Positions 34,986 to 43,648 of a DNA stretch of 64,000 nucleotides are shown here, one piece after another (positions within the stretch are counted from its first letter, which is position 1; each line of letters opens with the position of its first letter). Under the pieces are notes generated by a model. The model did no database searches. It had not been told where the DNA came from and saw nothing but the letters and a program-made list of their open reading frames with translations. Origin of the DNA: Myxococcus hansupus (GTDB lineage Bacteria > Myxococcota > Myxococcia > Myxococcales > Myxococcaceae). The position numbers and the translations under genes were made by a program. The DNA is taken from NCBI RefSeq assembly GCF_000280925.3, contig NZ_CP012109.1:6840501-6904500 (forward strand), in the 5' to 3' direction.

Positions 34986-36509
34986 TCAGCGCCTCCCGCC
35001 GGCCGACTTGCGCGCTGGGGCCTTCTTGGCGGCGGGCTTCTTCGCGGAAGTCGTGGCCGACTTACGCGCCGGAGCCTTCTTCGCGGCGGGCTTCTTCGTG
35101 GCCGCAGCGCCGACCTTGCGTGCCGGAGCCTTCTTCGCGGCGGCCGTACCCGACTTGCGAGCAGGAGCCTTCTTCACGGCGGCCTTCTTCGAGGAAGCCG
35201 TGCCCGACGCCTTGCGCGCGGGAGCCTTCTTCGCCGCGGCCTTCTTCGCGGCCGAAGTGCCAACCTTGCGTGCCGGAGACTTCTTCGAGGAGGCCGTGCC
35301 CGACTTGCGCGCCGGAGCCTTCTTGGCCGCGGAGGCGCTGGCCTTGCGTGCCGGGGCCTTCTTCGAGGCCGAAGCACCCGCCTTGCCCTTCGCGGAGGAG
35401 GCGCCGGCCTTCTTCGCGCCCGAAGCAGCCACGGCCTCGCCAGCACGCGCCACCTTCTTCGCGCGGACGGCCTTCGCGGGGGGCTCCACGTGGAGCTTGT
35501 CCGTGCGGCCCGTGAACAGCACCTCCGCCACGGAGTCCATCAGCGACTGCATGCCCTCGCCGGTGGCGCAGGACACGGGGTAGACGCGAATGCCGCGCTT
35601 GCGCAGCGCCTCGGTGAAGGCCTCGAGCCGGGCCTGGGCATCCGGCAGGTCCAGCTTGTTGGCGGCCACCACCTGCGGCTTGGACGCCAGCTCCGGGCTG
35701 TACTTGGCCAGCTCCGCGTTGAGCACGTCGAAGTCCTGCAGGGGCGCGCGGCCCTCGCCCTCGGCGCCCATGTCGATGAGGTGGATCAGCACCTTGCACC
35801 GCTCGACATGACGCAGGAACTGGTGGCCCAGCCCCACGCCTTCACTGGCGCCCTCGATGATGCCGGGGATGTCCGCCATCACGAAGGACAGGCCGTCCTT
35901 GTACTGGACCATGCCCAGGTTGGGCACCAGCGTGGTGAAGGGGTAGTCGGCGATCTTCGGTCGCGCACGGCTCACGCGGGAGATGAAGGTGCTCTTGCCC
36001 GCGTTGGGGAAGCCCAGGAGCCCCACGTCCGCCAGCAGCTTCAGCTCCAGCCGGAGTGTGATCTCCTCGCCCTTCGTCCCGTCCTGGGCGAAGCGGGGCG
36101 TCTGCCGGGTGGACGTGGCGAAGTTCATGTTGCCCAGGCCGCCGCGCCCGCCCTTCGCCGCCACCCAGCGCTGACCGGCCTCGCTCAGGTCCACCAACAG
36201 CTCTTCCGTGTTGGCGTCCTTCACCAGCGTGCCCACGGGCACCTTGAGCACCATGTCATCCGAGGCGCGACCGTTGCAGTCGCTGCCCATGCCGTGCTCG
36301 CCATTCTTGGCGCGGTGGTGCTGTTGGTAGCGGTAGTCGAGCAGCGTCGTGAGCTGCGGATCCGCCACGAAGACGACGGAGCCACCGTTGCCGCCGTCCC
36401 CACCGTCGGGGCCACCGCGCTCGATGTACTTCTCCCGCCGGAACGAGACGGAGCCATTACCGCCGTCCCCCGCCTTCACGAAGATGCGGACCTCGTCGAC
36501 GAACTTCAT
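34986..36509 (-). CDS. obgE: Obg-family GTPase with long Lys/Ala/Pro-rich C-terminal tail
   Basis: The 507-residue protein has a glycine-rich Obg fold (about 1-158; VKAGDGGNGSVSFRREKY, GGPDGGDGGNGG) and a G domain with GFPNAGKSTFI (G1), DYPFTT (G2), DIPGIIEGA (G3), NKLDL (G4), and SCATGEG (G5). Residues about 345-507 are a repetitive basic tail of KKAPARK-type units, like histone H1 or AlgP tails, instead of a short acidic C terminus. Obg acts in 50S assembly and the stringent response. It follows rplU and rpmA, the usual gene order. Confidence 0.95.
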   Translation of the reverse strand: MKFVDEVRIFVKAGDGGNGSVSFRREKYIERGGPDGGDGGNGGSVVFVADPQLTTLLDYRYQQHHRAKNGEHGMGSDCNGRASDDMVLKVPVGTLVKDANTEELLVDLSEAGQRWVAAKGGRGGLGNMNFATSTRQTPRFAQDGTKGEEITLRLELKLLADVGLLGFPNAGKSTFISRVSRARPKIADYPFTTLVPNLGMVQYKDGLSFVMADIPGIIEGASEGVGLGHQFLRHVERCKVLIHLIDMGAEGEGRAPLQDFDVLNAELAKYSPELASKPQVVAANKLDLPDAQARLEAFTEALRKRGIRVYPVSCATGEGMQSLMDSVAEVLFTGRTDKLHVEPPAKAVRAKKVARAGEAVAASGAKKAGASSAKGKAGASASKKAPARKASASAAKKAPARKSGTASSKKSPARKVGTSAAKKAAAKKAPARKASGTASSKKAAVKKAPARKSGTAAAKKAPARKVGAAATKKPAAKKAPARKSATTSAKKPAAKKAPARKSAGGRR

Positions 36510-36635
36510 CTGGAACTCCTGGATAAACGAAGAGCGGGCCGCCCTCGCATCCCACTGCCGGAAGGGCGCGTGGACTGGAGAAACGACCCGCTCGTGGGTG
36601 CCGCACGGACGCCGGCCTCAAGGGCCGGCCAGCCG

Positions 36636-36911
36636 TCAGGCGCTCGCCTGCTCAGCGGCGGCCGGGTAGACCGAGACCTTCTTGCGGTCGCGGCCCAGGC
36701 GCTCGTACTTCACCACGCCGTCCACCACCGAATAGAGGGTGAAGTCGCGGCCGAGCTTCACGTTGGAGCCAGCGTGGATGACCGTGCCGAGCTGGCGGAC
36801 GAGGATGCTGCCCGCCGACACCGTCTCACCGCCGTACACCTTCACGCCACGATACTGCGGGTTGGAATCGCGACCGTTGCGCGAAGAACCCTGACCTTTT
36901 TTATGAGCCAT
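36636..36911 (-). CDS. rpmA: 50S ribosomal protein bL27
   Basis: At 91 residues, with the family N terminus AHKKGQGSSRNGRDSNPQYRG and VSAGSILVRQLGT. There is no cleavable N-terminal extension, so the first residues can reach the peptidyl-transferase centre directly. It lies 39 bases after rplU; a 126-base gap separates it from obgE. Confidence 0.97.
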   Translation of the reverse strand: MAHKKGQGSSRNGRDSNPQYRGVKVYGGETVSAGSILVRQLGTVIHAGSNVKLGRDFTLYSVVDGVVKYERLGRDRKKVSVYPAAAEQASA

Positions 36912-36950
36912 GACACCGTGCTCCTGAAGTTTGAGGTGAAACCGCCCGAA

Positions 36951-37259
36951 CTAACCGGCGATGGAGGTGACCTTCACCTCGGTGTACGGCTGACGGTGAC
37001 CACGGCGACGGGTCCAACCCTCCTTCTCCTTCCGGAAATGGAGGACGCGGCGGTGCTTGTCCTGAGCCAGGACCTTGCCAACCACCTTGGCGCCCGAAAC
37101 GGTCGGCTGGCCCACCTTCGGGCTGTCCGAACCACCGAGCATCAGGATTTCCGTGAAGGTCACCTCGGCGCCGATGTCGCCCGCGATCTTTTCGATCCGG
37201 ACCACATCGCCCTCGGCGACGCGGTACTGCTTCCCGCCCGTGCGAATCACTGCGTACAT
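36951..37259 (-). CDS. rplU: 50S ribosomal protein bL21
   Basis: The ATG at 37259 gives 102 residues beginning MYAVIRTGGKQYRV, the L21 signature; KVVGKVLAQDKHRRVLHFRK and RRRGHRQPYTEVKV are also typical. It binds 23S rRNA. It is the first gene of the rplU-rpmA-obgE-trmH-lolA run, with a clear promoter about 100 bases upstream. Confidence 0.97.
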   Translation of the reverse strand: MYAVIRTGGKQYRVAEGDVVRIEKIAGDIGAEVTFTEILMLGGSDSPKVGQPTVSGAKVVGKVLAQDKHRRVLHFRKEKEGWTRRRGHRQPYTEVKVTSIAG

Positions 37260-37354
37260 CGTCAAACCCCTGTCATCTGTCGGGTTGGGTCAACCCGTGG
37301 AATCGACCGCGCATTTCGGACGGGTGGACCATCCAATTGCGCCAAAGGCGGCGG

Positions 37355-37383
37355 GATTTACGGGAGATACCCTGGGGAGTCAA
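37355..37383 (-). promoter_or_regulatory. Sigma-70-type promoter of rplU
   Basis: On the minus strand TTGACT (37383-37378) and TAAATC (37360-37355) are separated by 17 bases. This places the start of transcription about 90 bases before the rplU ATG. Confidence 0.6.
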
Positions 37384-37515
37384 GGTGGTTGAAGGATCAG
37401 ACCGCGACTCCCTGGCGGTTTACTCGACCCCTGGGGCGATGCTAACTCGGAAAGCGGGCTTCCGACCGCCTTCCGCGGCCCAGCCCGACTACCTCGTCCC
37501 GAGGGGGAACCACCC

Positions 37516-37887
37516 ATGAAGAAGCTCCTGATCGGCCTCGTGGCCACCAGTTCTCTTGTTTTTGGCGCCGGCTGCGGCGGCGACGAAGAAATCTGCGAGG
37601 ACTTCGCGGACGCATTTACGTCCCTCTCGAAGAAGGTGGACGGCTGTCCGGAAATCAGCCCCTTCATCTCCGATCTCCGCCTGGGGGAGGAGGAGATCAA
37701 CCAGTGCAAGGAGTCGCTCAGCTCGTGCACTGACGCGGACAAGGACAAGATCCGCGGCGCGGCGGACTGCATCAGCGGCGTCTCGCAGTGCCGCAGCGCG
37801 AACCTCGAGGCCTGGGCCAACGAGCTCGAGCGCTGCCTCAACTTCACCGTCAGCGAGGGTTGCGGCGGCGTCGACGACGACGAGTAG
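37516..37887 (+). CDS. Cys-rich lipoprotein, 123 residues
   Basis: A lipoprotein signal (LVFGAGC, Cys20) is followed by an acidic helical domain with nine further Cys (EICEDFADAF, KVDGCPEI, QCKESLSSC, GAADCISG, SQCRSA, RCLNF, GCGG). The Cys spacing suggests several disulfides. The pattern resembles other small myxobacterial surface lipoproteins, but no function is known. It is divergent from rplU and followed by a convergent kinase gene. Confidence 0.7.
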   Translation: MKKLLIGLVATSSLVFGAGCGGDEEICEDFADAFTSLSKKVDGCPEISPFISDLRLGEEEINQCKESLSSCTDADKDKIRGAADCISGVSQCRSANLEAWANELERCLNFTVSEGCGGVDDDE

Positions 37888-37944
37888 CCACCGTGGCGTG
37901 AGCCAGCCTCACGCCGCCGTGTAGCTCCGGGCCCGGCTCCTGAC

Positions 37945-40014
37945 TCAGGGAGACCGGGCCCTTTCATGTCCGGCCACCGCCGGACTCCGCCCGCCCAGCA
38001 CCCGCCGAAGCCGCCTGTAGCGCTGGAGCATGTCCACTTCCAGCGGCGCGAGCTTCAACCCGCGCTCGTACTGGTCCAGGGCCTGGGAGAGCTGCCCGTC
38101 ACGCTCCAGCGCGTTCCCGGCCTGGAAGTGGATCCGCGCCGCCCCCATGGCCTGCGGCCTTCGCGCCAGGAACTCGCGCCGCAGGGACTCCAACTGTTCG
38201 GCCGTGAGCCCCGCCTCCAGGCACTTGGCGACCCCGCGATGATTGCCCCGCCACGCGTCGTAGAGGGCCCGCTGGACCGTGGCCCCCAGCGCCTCCGCCG
38301 CCTCCCGGACACGGATGCGAAGCGCGTCGACCTGTGCGCGCTGAGGGGGTGTCAGCGACTTGCGCTCCAGGGACTCCAGCGAACGCCAGGCCTCCCGCGT
38401 GCGCAGGCGCACGGTGACCATGTCCGAATCCAGCGCCAGCGCCAGCACCGCGTACGCATCCCCCGCCGAGCGCCGGCGCCAGGCTTCCAGCGTGCGCGTC
38501 ACGGTGGGGTCCTCCACCACCGCGGGGCGGACCTGCGGGGGCTCGACGGGGGTGCCTTTCTCGAGGACGGCGTCCACCGCCGCCTTGAGCAGCGCGGTGG
38601 CCTCCACGAACTGGACGCCGAAGCCCGTGGGCATCCCCCAGACGCGGGCCTGCGCGGGCGGAACGAGCCGCACCACCTCGCAGAGCACCGACAGGGGCCC
38701 CGACTCCAGTTCCAGGACCATGGGCAGGCGCGCGCACAGCGGTGGAAGGACATGCCCGCCGTGGAGGAACAATCCACCGCGGGACAGACCGCTGCCCAGG
38801 AGGCGGACCGGGTTCTCCCCCGGGCGCAGCACCACCTGCACCGGCAACTCCACGCTGGGAGCGCGCGGCGCGGTGGCCAGCTCCGGGCGACGGGGAGACA
38901 GCCCCGCCTGCGAGGCAGCGGCCACCTCCGCGTGAGAACCCACCTGGGAGCGTCCTCGAATCGCCCCCTGCGCGACGGGCAGCGTGGAGGGCAGCGCGCC
39001 CCGCGGAGCCGGGTTCGCCTGCCGCGCCGCCCCCCGCCCCTCCTCGGCGAGGGCCACTTGCAGCGCGTGTCGGAAGGCCTGGATGGAGGGATACCGGTCC
39101 TCGGGCTTCTTGGCCAACGCCCGCAGGATGACGTGCTCCAGCGCGGCGGCCACGGCCGGATTCACCGAGCGCAGCGGGGGCGGCGTCCGGAGCTGGTGGG
39201 CCACGAGCTGCGCCGTCATCCCCTCGTCGGTGAAGGGCAACCTGCCGGTGAGCAACTGGTAGGCGATGACGCCCAACGCATAGAGGTCCGCGCGGCCGTC
39301 CACGCCGCGTCCCAGGGACTGCTCCGGGGCCATGTACTCGGGCGTCCCGACGATGATGCCCGCGTGCGTCTGGGGCATCTGCGCGTCCCCCAGCTTGGCG
39401 ATGCCGAAGTCCAGCACCTTGACGAATGGCACGCCCCGCTTGCGCCGCGACACGAAGATGTTGTCCGGCTTGAGGTCGCGGTGAACGATGCCCCGCGAGT
39501 GCGCGGCCTGGAGCGCGTCACACACCTGCGCCAACACCGAGACGACCGCGCCAGCGGCCAGCGGCGAGCCCACCCACGCGGACAGCGGGGCCCCGTCCAG
39601 GAGCTCCATGATGAGATAGGGACGCGGCGGGGTGGCGTCCATGTCGAAGATGCTGACGATGTTCTCGTGGCCGATGAGGTTCACCGCCCGCGCCTCCGCG
39701 TGGAAGCGCTGCACCAGCTCCGGGTACATGGTCAGGTGCGCGTGCAGCACCTTCACCGCGACCCGGCTGCCAATCGACACGTGTTCGCCCAGGTAGACGG
39801 AGCCCATGCCGCCCCGCCCCAGGCGGCGCACCAACCGGAAGCTGCCACACCGGGCGCCCACCAGCGGGTCCTCCGCCTCCCCGTCCGGCCCGCACCTGGG
39901 ACGCGGCGGTTGCCCACTTCCAACATCCGCTCGCACCAGCGTCGAGCACGTCGCCCCCATCACATGCCGCCGGCCACACGCCCCACAGACTCCACCGCTG
40001 CTCACGTCGGGCAT
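37945..40014 (-). CDS. Ser/Thr protein kinase with zinc-ribbon start, PilZ domain and helical/TPR C terminus
   Basis: The ATG at 40014 gives 689 residues, starting with a zinc-ribbon-like CGACG and a later Cys. The kinase domain (about 55-320) has LGRGGMGSVYLGEH, VAVKVLH, HRDLKPDNIFV, LDFGIAKLG and GTPEYMAPEQ, all intact. Residues about 375-490 resemble the myxobacterial TIGR02266-type PilZ domain (GENPVRLLGSGLSRGGLFLH), a possible cyclic di-GMP sensor. The remaining 200 residues are helical: a J-domain-like stretch, then a TPR (IHFQAGNALERDGQLSQALD). No transmembrane helix is visible. It may couple second-messenger state to phosphorylation. Confidence 0.88.
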   Translation of the reverse strand: MPDVSSGGVCGACGRRHVMGATCSTLVRADVGSGQPPRPRCGPDGEAEDPLVGARCGSFRLVRRLGRGGMGSVYLGEHVSIGSRVAVKVLHAHLTMYPELVQRFHAEARAVNLIGHENIVSIFDMDATPPRPYLIMELLDGAPLSAWVGSPLAAGAVVSVLAQVCDALQAAHSRGIVHRDLKPDNIFVSRRKRGVPFVKVLDFGIAKLGDAQMPQTHAGIIVGTPEYMAPEQSLGRGVDGRADLYALGVIAYQLLTGRLPFTDEGMTAQLVAHQLRTPPPLRSVNPAVAAALEHVILRALAKKPEDRYPSIQAFRHALQVALAEEGRGAARQANPAPRGALPSTLPVAQGAIRGRSQVGSHAEVAAASQAGLSPRRPELATAPRAPSVELPVQVVLRPGENPVRLLGSGLSRGGLFLHGGHVLPPLCARLPMVLELESGPLSVLCEVVRLVPPAQARVWGMPTGFGVQFVEATALLKAAVDAVLEKGTPVEPPQVRPAVVEDPTVTRTLEAWRRRSAGDAYAVLALALDSDMVTVRLRTREAWRSLESLERKSLTPPQRAQVDALRIRVREAAEALGATVQRALYDAWRGNHRGVAKCLEAGLTAEQLESLRREFLARRPQAMGAARIHFQAGNALERDGQLSQALDQYERGLKLAPLEVDMLQRYRRLRRVLGGRSPAVAGHERARSP

Positions 40015-40189
40015 CCGCCTCCCCCACGAACTGCCCTCCCACCATGGCGTCCGGGGGCGTCGCCTTCCACTGCGGATGAGGGCGGATGTCAGCTTGTGCC
40101 GCACCCCCGGTGCCAGGGTCGCAGGCAAGGGTCCCCTGGAGGACGCTGTGCGTGCCGACAATCCATCAGGGTGGGTAGAGTGCGCCGCC

Positions 40190-41152
40190 ATGTCGCCCGT
40201 CCAGCGCCGCATCCCCGTCGTCAACCTGTCCCACTACATCGCCGGCACACCGCAGGAGCGCGCTCGCTTCGTTCAGGTCTTCGGCGACGGACTGAAGGAG
40301 TTCGGCTTCGTCACGGTGGAGGGCCACGGCATCGACGACGGCCTCATCCGCCGCACCTACAGCGACGTGGAGCGGTTCTTCGCGATGCCGGAAGCCACCA
40401 AGTCCCAGTACGCCCAGGCCACGCACGGCGGCCAGCGCGGCTACATCGGCTACGGACAGGAGCACGCGAAGAACCGCAAGGTGGGCGACTTGAAGGAGTT
40501 CTGGCACGTGGGCCGCGAGCTGCCCCCTGGCCACAAGTACCACCAGCTCTACGGCGCCAACGTGTGGCCCGCCGAGGTGCCGTCGTTCCGCGAGCACACG
40601 CTGTCGCTCTTCAGCGCGTTGGACGGCGCCGCCGGCGTGATGCTCCAGGCCATCGCCGAGTACTTCGGCGTGGCCCGCGACACCTTCCGGGACATGGCCA
40701 CGGATGGAAACTCCGTGCTGCGCGTCATCCACTACCCGCCGCTGAAGGAGCGCTTCATCCCCGGAGGCGTGCGCGCCGCCGAGCACGAGGACATCAACCT
40801 CATCACCCTGCTCTGCGAAGGCACCGCGTCCGGACTGGAGCTGCTCACCCGGGATGGCGAGTGGCTGCCGGTGGACACGCTGCGCGGACAGATTGTCGTC
40901 GACTCGGGCGACATGCTCAGCCGCGTGACGAACGAAATCATCCCCGCCACCACGCACCGCGTGGTGAATCCGCGCAGCAAGGACGACGACACGGTCCGCT
41001 ACTCGATGCCCTTCTTCGTCCATCCCTACGCGGACTGCGTGCTCCAGGCCCTGCCCTGCACCCAGACGGCCGACACCCCGGCCCGCCACGCGCCCATCAC
41101 CGCGGATGCCTTCCTCAAGCAGCGCCTGCGCGAAAATGGCCTGCTGAAATAG
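40190..41152 (+). CDS. 2-oxoglutarate/Fe(II)-dependent dioxygenase (isopenicillin-N-synthase-like)
   Basis: The ATG at 40190 gives 320 residues. The N-terminal non-haem dioxygenase domain (IPVVNLSHY, FGDGLKEFGFVTVEGHGI) is followed by a 2OG-Fe(II) core: RVIHYPP, AAEHEDINLITLL (H-x-D), then ATTHRVVNP (distal His and substrate Arg region, RYSMPFFVHP). The iron triad H-D-H is present. The family makes or modifies small molecules and also includes ethylene- and gibberellin-type enzymes; the substrate is unknown. It is followed after 6 bases by a nitrilase-like gene, so the two are probably cotranscribed. Confidence 0.9.
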   Translation: MSPVQRRIPVVNLSHYIAGTPQERARFVQVFGDGLKEFGFVTVEGHGIDDGLIRRTYSDVERFFAMPEATKSQYAQATHGGQRGYIGYGQEHAKNRKVGDLKEFWHVGRELPPGHKYHQLYGANVWPAEVPSFREHTLSLFSALDGAAGVMLQAIAEYFGVARDTFRDMATDGNSVLRVIHYPPLKERFIPGGVRAAEHEDINLITLLCEGTASGLELLTRDGEWLPVDTLRGQIVVDSGDMLSRVTNEIIPATTHRVVNPRSKDDDTVRYSMPFFVHPYADCVLQALPCTQTADTPARHAPITADAFLKQRLRENGLLK

Positions 41153-41158
41153 CGCCGC

Positions 41159-42187
41159 GTGACGACTGCCACGGACGACATCGAGCTGTTCGCCGTCCAG
41201 CCCCGCGTTTCGCTGGAGGACTACGCCTCCGCGGCCACGTTCGCCACGCGGCACCGGGAGCTGGCCGCGCGGGTGGATGCCCTGCGCGCCCGGGATGCGT
41301 CGGGACAGCCACGCCACCCCGCCCTCGCCGTGTGGCCCGAGGCGATTGGCGCGGCGCTGCTCTTCCAAGGCCACGTCCCCGCCGTGCGAGCGAAGACATC
41401 GTTTGAAGGCGCGGTGAAGCGCGTGGCGATCGCCGAGGCCTTGGACGTCTGGCGCGCGTGGAGCACGCACCATCCGCCCACGCTGCGGGAATGCGTGTAC
41501 GCGGCGCGCGCGGCCCTCGTGCACCGGACGCTGTGGGAGACCTTCTCCAGCATCGCTCGGGACTTCAACCTGTGGGTCGTCGCAGGCAGCGCCCTGCTCC
41601 CCGCCAGCCGCCGGAGCCCGGACACACCTGACTTCGAGCCCCATGGTGCTCGCACGTACAACACCAGCTACACCTTCTCGCCGGACGGCCGCTGCGTGGC
41701 GGCGACGCGCAAGGTCAACCTGGTGCCCACCCAAGAGGACGTGTTGCACCTCAGCCCCGGCCGCCCGGAGGACCTGACCGTCCTCCAGACGCCCTTCGGC
41801 AGGCTCGGGACGCTCATCGGCTACGACGCCCGCGCCAGGCCGCACACCCGCGAGGAGCCCTGGTTCGTCCCCTGCGCGCAGTACCTGGACGCCCTGGGCA
41901 TGGACATCCTCGCGCATCCGTCCTCGGCCTCCGCCTTCGACAGGGATGACACAGGCAAGCCACACCACGAGCCGGGGCATGGCGCGGATCATCAGGCCCA
42001 GCTCGGTGCGCTCAAGCGCGTGCGCTACGTGGTGAGTTCGCAGGCGGTAGGCAAGGTCCTGGGGACCTCCTTGGCGGCGCCCTCCAGCCTCCTGGAGCGC
42101 ACGCCGTCAGGCGCGGTCCGCGTCCTCGCCCAAGCGTCGTCTCCCCAGGACGAGGACGTGCTGCACGCCACCGTGCCACACCCGTGA
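41159..42187 (+). CDS. Nitrilase/CN-hydrolase-like protein lacking the catalytic Cys
   Basis: GTG at 41159 gives 342 residues. The fold is recognisable: AVWPEAIGAALLF (catalytic Glu strand), YNTSYTFSPDGRCV and RKVNLVPTQED (catalytic Lys), and FGRLGTLIGYDAR. In active nitrilases the last motif reads (I/L)CYDxR; here the Cys is Gly. The Glu and Lys remain. It is therefore probably a pseudoenzyme or uses another mechanism. It directly follows the 2OG oxygenase gene. Confidence 0.75.
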   Translation: MTTATDDIELFAVQPRVSLEDYASAATFATRHRELAARVDALRARDASGQPRHPALAVWPEAIGAALLFQGHVPAVRAKTSFEGAVKRVAIAEALDVWRAWSTHHPPTLRECVYAARAALVHRTLWETFSSIARDFNLWVVAGSALLPASRRSPDTPDFEPHGARTYNTSYTFSPDGRCVAATRKVNLVPTQEDVLHLSPGRPEDLTVLQTPFGRLGTLIGYDARARPHTREEPWFVPCAQYLDALGMDILAHPSSASAFDRDDTGKPHHEPGHGADHQAQLGALKRVRYVVSSQAVGKVLGTSLAAPSSLLERTPSGAVRVLAQASSPQDEDVLHATVPHP

Positions 42188-42345
42188 GTCAGCGGCCTCG
42201 GGCCCCGTCGTCGCCCAGGGGTCCTCGCGACTGGATGCGTGAGCCGTGAGCATTGCGGTGCGGCTCCAGGAGCGAGCCAGCCGAACGGGCTCGAGGCTGG
42301 CGGAACAACACCTCGTGCCCCTTGGACGGAAACGACACGCTCAGC

Positions 42346-43566
42346 TTACGCCGCGCTCCCGCCACCCCAACGCCCAGGCTGGAAGGCGCCTTCCGGTGTC
42401 GTGGAACCGAGGTACGGCCCCGTCGCCGCCTGCATCTCCGCCAGGGACATCATCCGGACCGGGCCATTGTTCCAGGTGGTCGTCACGAGCAACGGCGTTC
42501 CGTCCGGCGCCATGACGCCCGTGGCGATGGCGACATGCCCCGCGTGCGCGTTCTTCCCCGTCGGGCCGAAGTAGAGCATCGCCCCTTCTGGCAGCGGCGA
42601 CGTGAGGTCGGGACGGCCCTCCGCGTCCATGGAAGGCCGAGCCACGCTCGGGTGGGCACCTCCCGCCGCCGCCGCATCGGCGCTGGCGTTCTCCAGGGCC
42701 AGCCAGGCCGCGTAGGCACTGTCGGTCCGGTCGCTGTAGACCTGTCCGTAGGGAAGGTCATCCCGCTTCGGCACCGTCCCATCCGGGTTGGGCGACGGCG
42801 GCGGCACGATGAGATTGCGGCCGTCCAGGAAGTTGGCCGGGTTGTACATCCAAGGCGAACGGTCCGCGGCCTGTTTGATGCCGAAGCGGTCCTGGACGAA
42901 GCTCAAGCACAGGCCCGCATAGCCATTGCCCGTGTTGTCGGAGTTGGACTCGGGGGCCTGCGCCAACAACGCCCCCAGCGCGTCGCGGTTGGGCCCTTCG
43001 GGCATCGCGTCGAACATCGACTGGAGCTTCGCTCGCTCGCGCGTGCCCACGAACTGGAGCGCGTTGTCCACCGCCGAGGCGCCGCTGCCATCACGGCCAT
43101 CCTCCAGGACATAGGGATGACTGCGAGCGATGCCACTGACGTACTCGCTCCGCTCGGAGACCATCCACCCCTCGCGTCCGTCGTCCGTGCGCACGTGCAT
43201 CCACTCACGGCCGCCGACGCGCTGGGTCTCCAGGACATCCACCTCCGTGCCGGCCACGAGCGTGGGCGTCCCGTCGACGAGGTCATTCTTCGTTCCAGGG
43301 CCGGTCCGGAAATTCACGGGCCCCGCGGAGTGCTCCGTCACGCGCACGCGCATGGCGCCGGATGACGCCTCGGCGGCCGGAGTGGGCGGCGCGGGTGGAA
43401 CGCCGCCCTCCAGGTTCACCAACACCTTGCGCGCCGTCTCGAACGCGCTGGCGCTGGTTTGCAGCAACGGCTTGAGCGGTGCGGGCGCCACCTGCGCGGC
43501 GGCCTTCGTCACGGCGCTCCCGATTTTCACGAACGACGAAACCTTCGAATCGATTCGAACTGACAT
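42346..43566 (-). CDS. SH3-like and CHAP/NlpC-type (papain-like) domain protein
   Basis: The 406-residue protein has no classical signal peptide. A bacterial SH3 domain (about 70-135; GPVNFRTGPGTKNDLVDG, then REWMHVRTDDGREGWMVSE) is followed by a papain-like amidase region with a catalytic-type Cys (NGYAGLCLSFVQDRFG) and His (KNAHAGHVAIATGV). This is the arrangement of peptidoglycan hydrolases or secreted toxins. Loading by another system is possible because no signal is seen. It is convergent with the nitrilase-like gene and about 80 bases after gatB. Confidence 0.7.
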   Translation of the reverse strand: MSVRIDSKVSSFVKIGSAVTKAAAQVAPAPLKPLLQTSASAFETARKVLVNLEGGVPPAPPTPAAEASSGAMRVRVTEHSAGPVNFRTGPGTKNDLVDGTPTLVAGTEVDVLETQRVGGREWMHVRTDDGREGWMVSERSEYVSGIARSHPYVLEDGRDGSGASAVDNALQFVGTRERAKLQSMFDAMPEGPNRDALGALLAQAPESNSDNTGNGYAGLCLSFVQDRFGIKQAADRSPWMYNPANFLDGRNLIVPPPSPNPDGTVPKRDDLPYGQVYSDRTDSAYAAWLALENASADAAAAGGAHPSVARPSMDAEGRPDLTSPLPEGAMLYFGPTGKNAHAGHVAIATGVMAPDGTPLLVTTTWNNGPVRMMSLAEMQAATGPYLGSTTPEGAFQPGRWGGGSAA

Positions 43567-43648
43567 GGCTCCCCCTCTTCGTGCAGCCCGAAGAGCCTTG
43601 GAGCCGTCAGCCTCCGCGTTCCATCCGCCAAGTGGCCGAGGCCCCCCG

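Noticed and set aside
37966..41406. A 1,146-codon plus-strand frame spanning the PilZ kinase and the oxygenase start
   Set aside because: It crosses two well-supported genes in other frames and shows no domain.
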